Below are positions 1-4,978 of a stretch of DNA of 8,923 nt, piece after piece (positions within the stretch are counted from its first letter, which is position 1; the number at the start of each line of letters is the position of its first letter). The notes beneath the pieces were generated by a model. The model did not search any database. It was not told the origin of the DNA and saw only the letters and a program-made list of their open reading frames with translations. Source of the DNA: JAQGMO01 sp050954505 (GTDB lineage Bacteria > Pseudomonadota > Gammaproteobacteria > Burkholderiales > Burkholderiaceae_D); NCBI GenBank assembly GCA_050954505.1, contig JBPBPY010000504.1, forward strand, positions 1 to 8,923, read 5' to 3'. Both the position numbers and the translations under genes were made by a program.

Positions 1-1
1 G

Positions 2-730
2 AAGTCCGAGTACAGCGATTACGCCGGCGTCGATGAAGGCATGAATGGCTTGTCCACCCGCTTTGCCTTCAAGATCCTTTCCAAGGTATTCAACTTCGAC
101 AGTGCCGAAGTGGCGGCCAATCCGGTGCACCTGCTGTATGTACTGGAGCAGCAGGTCAGCCGCGAACAGTTCCCGCCTGAAACCGAGCAAAAATACTTTT
201 CGTATATCAAGGAGTACCTGGCGCAGCGCTACGTTGAATTCATTGGCAAGGAAATTCAGACCGCCTATCTGGAAAGCTATTCGGAATATGGCCAGAACAT
301 TTTCGACCGCTATGTCACATTCGCCGATTTCTGGATCCAGGACCAGGAATTCCGCGATCCCGATACCGGAGAAAGTTTCAACCGTGATTCCCTCAACAGC
401 GAACTGGAAAAGATTGAAAAGCCTGCCGGCATTTCCAATCCAAAGGACTTCCGTAACGAAATCGTCAATTTCGTCTTGCGCACCAGGGCGCAAAATCATG
501 GCAAGAATCCGGCGTGGACAGGTTACGAAAAATTCCGTAGCGTGATCGAAAAGAAAATGTTTTCGAATACCGAGGAATTGCTGCCGGTGATTTCCTTCAA
601 TGCCAAAGCCAGTGCCGACGACGCCAACAAGCACCAGGAGTTCGTCTCACGGATGGTGACAAAGGGATATACTGCAAAACAGGTTCGTCTGTTATGCGAA
701 TGGTATCTGCGGGTCAGGAAGTCGTCCTAG
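2..730 (+). CDS. prkA: PrkA family serine protein kinase / AAA+ protein, C-terminal part (5' end outside window)
   Basis: The open frame runs in from the left edge (codon at 2-4), so 242 C-terminal residues are visible out of roughly 640 in the family (E. coli YeaG is 644). The missing part would hold the N-terminal AAA+ ATPase domain with its Walker motifs. The visible part begins at the conserved stretch containing YAGVDEGMNGLSTRFAFK and continues through the PrkA C-terminal domain, ending at TAG. The ATG at 41 is internal, because the homology extends upstream of it. Family knowledge: PrkA/YeaG is a cytoplasmic stress protein needed in sustained nitrogen starvation in E. coli; the B. subtilis protein has been described both as a kinase and as an ATP-dependent protease, so its biochemistry is not settled. 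It is the first gene of the module followed by yeaH and spoVR, and identity is secure from sequence and gene order. Confidence 0.95.
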   Translation, partial: KSEYSDYAGVDEGMNGLSTRFAFKILSKVFNFDSAEVAANPVHLLYVLEQQVSREQFPPETEQKYFSYIKEYLAQRYVEFIGKEIQTAYLESYSEYGQNIFDRYVTFADFWIQDQEFRDPDTGESFNRDSLNSELEKIEKPAGISNPKDFRNEIVNFVLRTRAQNHGKNPAWTGYEKFRSVIEKKMFSNTEELLPVISFNAKASADDANKHQEFVSRMVTKGYTAKQVRLLCEWYLRVRKSS

Positions 731-736
731 TGACCG

Positions 737-760
737 GCTTCGGGGGCTTGCCCCTGGAGT
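737..760 (+). terminator. GC-rich hairpin just after prkA stop (possible attenuator)
   Basis: The arms at 737-746 and 751-760 can form a 10-bp stem around a CTTG loop, with four consecutive G-C pairs next to the loop and three G-T wobbles. It starts 6 bases after the prkA stop. The downstream sequence has only a short T run (TTT), so it would be a weak or partial terminator, or a 3'-end stabilising structure that lowers yeaH-spoVR expression relative to prkA. Confidence 0.3.
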
Positions 761-973
761 GGCTTTCCAATGGCTGGGTCCGGTACGGGTGTCATGCCCA
801 ATCCGGTTTGCCAGGATCCAGGTGCATGGTCTTACGCACTTTGCATTGATTGATAACGTTGAATTGGCGTGACGTTGCTGCAGGCGGATTCAAACGCCAG
901 GCTGAACCTTCGTGAAGCGAAACGATGGTGCGGTGAACGGTGAGCGAAGTTGGCCGGCGGTGGCAATATGGTC

Positions 974-978
974 AGGAG
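974..978 (+). promoter_or_regulatory. Shine-Dalgarno AGGAG that fixes the yeaH start
   Basis: AGGAG is followed by the 6-base spacer ACAATA and then TTG at 985, a near-ideal arrangement. The in-frame GTG at 940 has no comparable site directly upstream, so this element argues for TTG as the start codon. Confidence 0.75.
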
Positions 979-984
979 ACAATA

Positions 985-2250
985 TTGACTTACTTAATCG
1001 ATCGGCGTTTGCAGAGCAAGAACAAGTCTGCGGTCAACCGCGAACGGTTCTTGCGCCGCTATAAGGGCCAGATCAAGCAAGCCGTGGAACGGGCCATCAA
1101 GGGCCGCTCCATCCTCGACATTGCCAATGGTGAGAAAGTCTCCATCCCGGCAAAGGATGTCAATGAACCCAATTTCGGCCATGCCCGGGGAGGCATCTGG
1201 GAAACGGTCAATCCCGGCAACAAGGATTATCTGCAGGGCGACAAGGTACAGCGGCCCAAGGGCGGTGCCGGTTCCGGCAAGGGCAAGGCCGGCAATACCG
1301 ATGAAATGAGCGAAGACGATTTCGTCTTCGAACTCACGCGCGAAGAATTCATGAATTATTTCTTCGAAGACCTCGAGCTGCCCAATATGATCAAGACGCA
1401 GCTGGCGTCAACCACCGATTTCAAGAACCAGCGTGCCGGCTATACCGTCTCCGGCACACCGGCGAATATCCATGTATTGCGTTCACTGCGCGGGGCATTG
1501 GGACGCCGGATTGCCGTCGGTGGCAAACCTGGCAAGAAGCTTGCCGAACTCGAGAGCGAGCTTGAGGCACTATTGCTGGTCGTGCCTGCGGACGATCCGG
1601 CCGCCAAGCTGCTGATGCGCGACATTTCGGTGCTCAAGACCCGGATTGCGGCAATTCCATTTATCGATCCGTTTGATCTGCGTTACAGCAATCGCATCAA
1701 GGTGCCAAAACCGTCGACCAAGGCCGTGATGTTCTGCATCATGGATGTCTCCGGTTCCATGGATGAACAAAAAAAGGACACCGCCAAGCGCTTTTTCATC
1801 TTGCTGTATCTGTTCCTGACGCGGGCTTATGAAAAGATTGAAGTCGTGTTCATTCGCCACCATACGGCAGCTGCCGAAGTCGATGAGCACGAATTCTTCA
1901 ATTCGCGTGAGTCGGGTGGCACCGTGGTGTCGTCGGCACTGCATTTGCTGTCGAATGTCTTGCATGAACGCTATCCCAGCGGTGAATGGAATGTGTATGT
2001 AGCGCAGGCCTCCGACGGCGACAATTGGGACAAGGACTCCATCAATTGCCGCCAGATGCTGATCAATACCATCATGCCGGCGGTGCAGTATTACGCCTAT
2101 GTGGAAATTACCGATGGCGAGCCGCAAAACCTCTGGCATGAATACACCACGGTAAAAAATCATCATCCGCACTTTGCGATGCAAAAAATCGAGGCACCAG
2201 CAGACATCTTCCCGGTCTTTCGCGAACTGTTCAAGAAGCAGCCAAAATGA
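985..2250 (+). CDS. yeaH: YeaH/YhbH family protein (DUF444, VWA-like)
   Basis: This is a 421-residue protein, close to E. coli YeaH at 427. The TTG start gives an N-terminus reading M-TYLIDRRL, which lines up with MTWFIDRRL of E. coli YeaH; starting at GTG 940 would add 15 residues that do not resemble the family. Residues about 1-90 are the basic N-terminal domain, about 92-103 a Gly/Lys-rich linker (KGGAGSGKGKAG), and from about 245 a von Willebrand A-like domain. That domain has a complete MIDAS-type motif, D254-x-S256-x-S258, a candidate MIDAS threonine T313 in SGGT, and the family signature SDGDNW at 343-348. The role is not defined; it is presumed to be a cytoplasmic adaptor acting with PrkA and SpoVR, possibly in a metal-dependent way through MIDAS. 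It overlaps spoVR by 4 bases, implying translational coupling. Confidence 0.93.
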   Translation: MTYLIDRRLQSKNKSAVNRERFLRRYKGQIKQAVERAIKGRSILDIANGEKVSIPAKDVNEPNFGHARGGIWETVNPGNKDYLQGDKVQRPKGGAGSGKGKAGNTDEMSEDDFVFELTREEFMNYFFEDLELPNMIKTQLASTTDFKNQRAGYTVSGTPANIHVLRSLRGALGRRIAVGGKPGKKLAELESELEALLLVVPADDPAAKLLMRDISVLKTRIAAIPFIDPFDLRYSNRIKVPKPSTKAVMFCIMDVSGSMDEQKKDTAKRFFILLYLFLTRAYEKIEVVFIRHHTAAAEVDEHEFFNSRESGGTVVSSALHLLSNVLHERYPSGEWNVYVAQASDGDNWDKDSINCRQMLINTIMPAVQYYAYVEITDGEPQNLWHEYTTVKNHHPHFAMQKIEAPADIFPVFRELFKKQPK

Positions 2251-3788
2251 TGAAACTCCACGAATCCACCGCTTCCAAGCTGCAGGTACAACGGCTGCCC
2301 GAGCAGTCCGAATGGACCTTCGAGTTGATCGAACAGGCGCATGAGGAAATTGCCCGCGTGGCGCGCAATTTCGGCCTTGATACCTATCCCAACCAGCTGG
2401 AAATCATTACCGCCGAACAGATGATGGACGCCTATGCCTCGGTCGGCATGCCGGTCTCGTATAACCACTGGTCATTTGGCAAACATTTTCTGTCGACCGA
2501 AAAAGGCTACCGCCGCGGGCAAATGGGCCTGGCCTATGAAATCGTCATCAACTCGAATCCCTGCATCGCGTATTTGATGGAGGAAAACAGTTTGATGATG
2601 CAGACGCTGGTGATTGCCCATGCGGCTTATGGCCATAATTCGTTTTTCAAAGGGAATTACCTGTTTCGCACCTGGACCGATGCAGAAGCGATCATCGATT
2701 ACATGCTGTTTGCCAAAAATTACATCGCCGAATGTGAGCGCCGTCATGGCGTCGAGGCGGTGGAATTGCTGCTTGATTCCTGTCATGCGTTGCAAAACTA
2801 TGGCGTCGACCGCTACAAGCGCCCGGCCCGTCTTTCACTGACGGAAGAAAACGCCCGCCAGGCTGAACGCGAAGCCTACCTGCAAACGCAGATCAATGAT
2901 CTTTGGCGTACCCTGCCGCGTCGCGATGCCACCGCCGGTGCCGAAAATATCCCGGACCGCTATCCGCTTGAACCGCAGGAAAACCTGCTGTACTTCATTG
3001 AAAAATCGGCACCGTTGCTGGAACCTTGGGAGCGGGAGATCGTGCGCATTACGCGCAAGATATCGCAATATTTTTATCCTCAGCGCCAGACCCAGGTCAT
3101 GAATGAGGGCTGGGCAACGTTCTGGCATTACACCATTCTCAACCAGATGTACGACGAGGGAGTGGTCAGTGACGGCTTCATGATGGAGTTCCTGCAAAGC
3201 CATACGAATGTGGTGTATCAACCGCCGGTGACCAGCCAATATTACAGCGGCATCAATCCCTATGCTCTCGGGTTTGCAATGATGCGGGATATCCGCCGTA
3301 TTTGCGAAGACCCCACGGCCGAAGATCGTGCCTGGTTTCCGGACATTGCCGGCAGTGACTGGCGCAAGACGCTTGACTTTGCCATGCGCAACTTCAAGGA
3401 TGAAAGTTTCATTGCCCAGTACCTGTCGCCAAAGCTGATACGGGAATTCCACTTCTTTTCAGTGCTCGACGATGACGCCGATGAAAAGCTGACCATCTCC
3501 GCAATTCACAATGAAGAAGGTTACCGCTATGTACGTCAGCAATTGGCCAGCCAGTACAACCTTGGCAACCGCGAACCCAATATCCAAGTCTGGAGTGTCA
3601 ATACGCGCGACGACCGTTCACTGACCTTGCGCCATACCCAGTTCCAGCGCCGGCCTTTGAATGACCAGGCGGAGGAAGTTCTGAAACATGTTGGCCGATT
3701 GTGGGGTTTCGATGTCAAGCTGGAAACCGTCAATCCAGATGGCGATGTGCTCAATACCATCGTCTGCAAACCTGCACATGGGCGCTGA
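2247..3788 (+). CDS. spoVR: SpoVR family protein (YcgB-like)
   Basis: This 513-residue protein has the full length of the family (E. coli YcgB is about 510). The start is ATGATG at 2247, whose first four bases overlap the yeaH stop; no strong Shine-Dalgarno is seen, so translation probably couples to yeaH. An ATG at 2250 is an equally possible start. Signature segments are HAAYGHNSFFKGN (H125, H130) and NEGWATFWH (E287, H294), which together look like a conserved His/Glu set. No signal peptide or membrane segment is apparent, so it is likely cytoplasmic. The name comes from B. subtilis SpoVR, involved in spore cortex formation; in non-sporulating proteobacteria it is a stress or stationary-phase protein of unknown biochemistry that is commonly encoded with prkA and yeaH. 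It is the last gene of this operon. Confidence 0.95.
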   Translation: MMKLHESTASKLQVQRLPEQSEWTFELIEQAHEEIARVARNFGLDTYPNQLEIITAEQMMDAYASVGMPVSYNHWSFGKHFLSTEKGYRRGQMGLAYEIVINSNPCIAYLMEENSLMMQTLVIAHAAYGHNSFFKGNYLFRTWTDAEAIIDYMLFAKNYIAECERRHGVEAVELLLDSCHALQNYGVDRYKRPARLSLTEENARQAEREAYLQTQINDLWRTLPRRDATAGAENIPDRYPLEPQENLLYFIEKSAPLLEPWEREIVRITRKISQYFYPQRQTQVMNEGWATFWHYTILNQMYDEGVVSDGFMMEFLQSHTNVVYQPPVTSQYYSGINPYALGFAMMRDIRRICEDPTAEDRAWFPDIAGSDWRKTLDFAMRNFKDESFIAQYLSPKLIREFHFFSVLDDDADEKLTISAIHNEEGYRYVRQQLASQYNLGNREPNIQVWSVNTRDDRSLTLRHTQFQRRPLNDQAEEVLKHVGRLWGFDVKLETVNPDGDVLNTIVCKPAHGR

Positions 3789-3862
3789 TGGCAGTTGGTG
3801 AGCAGTAATGAACACCACGCCTTGATGACTGGGTTACCGCTGCCGGGTTGGGGAACGAGATT

Positions 3863-3887
3863 CGGCATCGGCATCGGCATTGATGCC
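3863..3887 (+). repeat. CGGCAT x3 short tandem repeat forming a hairpin
   Basis: Three exact tandem copies of CGGCAT occupy 3863-3880, followed by TGATGCC. GGCATC at 3870-3875 pairs with GATGCC at 3882-3887 around a 6-base loop, and the next bases are T-rich (TGGTCTTCTTTG). It could act as a weak terminator for the spoVR operon or be a simple slippage repeat. Confidence 0.4.
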
Positions 3888-3980
3888 TGGTCTTCTTTGA
3901 CACCCTGATTTTTCAGCATTCCCAACATAGCTGGATGATTGTTGCAGGGTTTCCAGCAAAGTCCCCGATTGCAACACCAC

Positions 3981-4003
3981 CGGCATGACTGTAAATCATG
4001 CCG
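3981..4003. promoter_or_regulatory. Perfect 8+7+8 inverted repeat, candidate activator (enhancer) site
   Basis: The arms CGGCATGA (3981-3988) and TCATGCCG (3996-4003) are exact reverse complements separated by CTGTAAA. The centre is about 189 bases upstream of the predicted sigma-54 start at 4181, within the usual range for upstream activator sites of enhancer-binding proteins. The alternative is a transcript hairpin ending the spoVR operon, but only an interrupted T stretch follows. The bound regulator cannot be named from the sequence. Confidence 0.45.
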
Positions 4004-4119
4004 ATACCGTGTAATTCTTTCCAAGCCTTCCTACCTTCCGGCCGCCCCGAATGGCGCAGCATGAGAAATGCTGGTTCTTGCGAATGGCTGCAAACGGCGT
4101 CTCACTGCGATACACGACG

Positions 4120-4138
4120 AAAAACCAAAAAAAATATT
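4120..4138. promoter_or_regulatory. A-rich tract upstream of the sigma-54 promoter
   Basis: A nearly pure A stretch (runs of 5 and 8 A broken by CC, then TATT) lies 17-35 bases upstream of the -24 element. Intrinsically bent or IHF-bound DNA often lies between enhancer and sigma-54 promoter. I do not see a good match to the IHF consensus, so only intrinsic curvature is suggested. Confidence 0.3.
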
Positions 4139-4154
4139 GCCATTACGATAAGGC

Positions 4155-4170
4155 TGGCACGGCGATTGCA
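4155..4170 (+). promoter_or_regulatory. Sigma-54 (RpoN) -24/-12 promoter
   Basis: The sequence TGGCACGGCGATTGCA matches the sigma-54 consensus TGGCACG-N4-TTGCW at every defined base. The preceding bases AAGGC also fit the extended consensus (mrNrY). The GG at 4156-4157 and GC at 4168-4169 have the required 12-base register. Predicted transcription start is near 4181, giving a leader of about 79 bases before the DUF2383 gene, which is the only gene it could drive. Sigma-54 promoters need an ATP-dependent activator; none is encoded in this window. Confidence 0.85.
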
Positions 4171-4196
4171 TAGTCATGTGCAGTGGATGACCACCC

Positions 4197-4235
4197 AACG
4201 ATTTCTGTGAGCCTGCATGGCTTCGGAATCGTTTT
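4197..4235 (+). promoter_or_regulatory. Terminator-like hairpin in the DUF2383 leader
   Basis: The outer arms AACGATT (4197-4203) and AATCGTT (4227-4233) are exact complements. An inner stem GAGCC/GGCTT (one G-T pair) surrounds the loop TGCAT, with an internal bulge between the two stems. The right arm runs into TTTT at 4232-4235. The structure ends 12 bases before the Shine-Dalgarno AAAGGA (4248-4253), so it does not hide the ribosome site; it may be an attenuator or an RNA stabiliser. Confidence 0.35.
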
Positions 4236-4259
4236 CAAACCTCAGCGAAAGGAACTATC

Positions 4260-4724
4260 ATGGACAACAGCGAACTGATTTCAACCCTGAACAATCTGAT
4301 CGAAACCTCGAAAGACGGCGAAGCCGGTTTTCGCACCTGTGCAGAAGACATCAGCGATGACCGCCTGAAAGCCCTGTTTGCCACCCGCTCGCAAGAATGC
4401 GCCAAGGCCGCACTGGAACTGCAGGAACAGGTCCGCTCACTGGGCGGCGATCCGGAAAAGAGCACCAGCATCAGTGCCGACATGCACCGCCGCTGGATCG
4501 ACATCAAGGCTGCCGTTGTGGGCAAGGATGATGTCTCTATCCTCAATGAATGCGAACGTGGCGAAGATGTCGCGAAGAAGAGCTATCGCAATGCGCTGGA
4601 AAAGGATCTGCCGGCATCGATTCGCGCCATCGTCGAACGCCAGAACGCAGGCGTACTGCGCAATCACGACCAGGTCAAGGCACTGCGCGACCAGGCCCGT
4701 GAAACCAAGGAAATCGCAGGCTGA
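4260..4724 (+). CDS. PA2169 family four-helix-bundle protein (DUF2383)
   Basis: This 154-residue protein is preceded by AAAGGA with a 6-base spacer, supporting the ATG at 4260. It is almost entirely helical, acidic and Glu/Asp-rich, with the family's N-terminal pattern LNNLIETSKDGEAGF and the central LGGDPE turn. The family is ferritin-like in fold and typically about 150 residues, so the gene is complete. There is no signal peptide or membrane segment, so it is likely cytoplasmic. Its biochemical role is not established; members are usually annotated as stress-related. The sigma-54 promoter upstream and the intrinsic terminator downstream make it a single-gene unit under starvation-type control. 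Proximity to prkA-yeaH-spoVR is suggestive of a shared physiological setting but proves nothing. Confidence 0.88.
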   Translation: MDNSELISTLNNLIETSKDGEAGFRTCAEDISDDRLKALFATRSQECAKAALELQEQVRSLGGDPEKSTSISADMHRRWIDIKAAVVGKDDVSILNECERGEDVAKKSYRNALEKDLPASIRAIVERQNAGVLRNHDQVKALRDQARETKEIAG

Positions 4725-4737
4725 TTTTTACCGATGG

Positions 4738-4776
4738 CTTGACCGGCGTGGCTTTTTTCTGGCCACGCTGGTCGAG
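4738..4776 (+). repeat. Long stable hairpin in the 3' untranslated region of the DUF2383 gene
   Basis: Bases 4738-4752 pair with 4762-4776 over 15 bp with only two G-T wobbles. The loop contains six consecutive T. No T tract follows the stem, so it is not a standard terminator on either strand. It may protect the transcript 3' region or be part of a 3'-derived small RNA ending at the terminator at 4850-4877. Confidence 0.5.
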
Positions 4777-4849
4777 CGACGTACAGGCCAATGCGGCAAG
4801 ACACTGAAATGAAGGCGTCTTCCAACATGCATTTCGTCTGACAATGAAG

Positions 4850-4877
4850 GCCGCAACGGGAGACCGTTGCGGCTTTT
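4850..4877 (+). terminator. Rho-independent terminator of the DUF2383 transcript
   Basis: The arms GCCGCAACGG (4850-4859) and CCGTTGCGGC (4864-4873) form a perfect 10-bp stem capped by a GAGA (GNRA) tetraloop and followed by TTTT. The stem can extend by A-T pairs using the preceding AAG. It separates the DUF2383 unit from the oxidoreductase gene. Confidence 0.88.
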
Positions 4878-4879
4878 GT

Positions 4880-4906
4880 GCATCCGGCGCCTGACCAGGC
4901 GGATGC
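4880..4906. repeat. Inverted repeat upstream of the FAD oxidoreductase gene
   Basis: GCATCCG (4880-4886) and CGGATGC (4900-4906) are exact complements around 13 bases that themselves contain CCTG-AC-CAGG. It lies just after the terminator and 11 bases before TAAAAT (4918-4923), a possible -10 box; no convincing -35 was found. It could be an operator for the downstream gene or a secondary terminator hairpin. Confidence 0.3.
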
Positions 4907-4978
4907 AATGCATACGGTAAAATGCTGTCTACGGTTGCGCCAATGGTTGGCGCCACGCCGGCATCACAGGACATCCGC

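Larger units (their letters stand above)
3789..4259. other. 471-base non-coding regulatory region between spoVR and the DUF2383 gene
   Basis: No convincing gene is present. Open frames here (for example 3998-4210 plus and 3536-4024 minus) match no family I recognise and lack ribosome sites. The region holds, in order, a CGGCAT triplet repeat with a hairpin (3863-3887), a perfect inverted repeat (3981-4003), an A-rich tract (4120-4138), a sigma-54 promoter (4155-4170) and a structured leader (4181-4259). The order matches a sigma-54-controlled regulatory region: enhancer, bendable DNA, promoter. Confidence 0.7.

Noticed and set aside
864..879. Sigma-54-like sequence TTGGCGTGACGTTGCT upstream of yeaH
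   Set aside because: The GG (866-867) and GC (877-878) are 11 bases apart instead of the strict 12, and the -24 element deviates (GCGTG rather than GCACG). One-base shortening normally abolishes sigma-54 promoters.
1570..2184. 204-codon open frame antisense to yeaH
   Set aside because: It lies wholly within a well-supported gene and its His/Arg-rich composition is typical of a shadow frame.
3998..4210. Plus-strand open frame of 70 codons in the spoVR-DUF2383 gap
   Set aside because: It begins inside an inverted repeat and runs through the sigma-54 promoter, has no ribosome site and its residues resemble no family.
4810..4842. Tiny 10-codon frame between the DUF2383 gene and its terminator
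   Set aside because: No Shine-Dalgarno precedes the ATG, and a frame this short is expected by chance.
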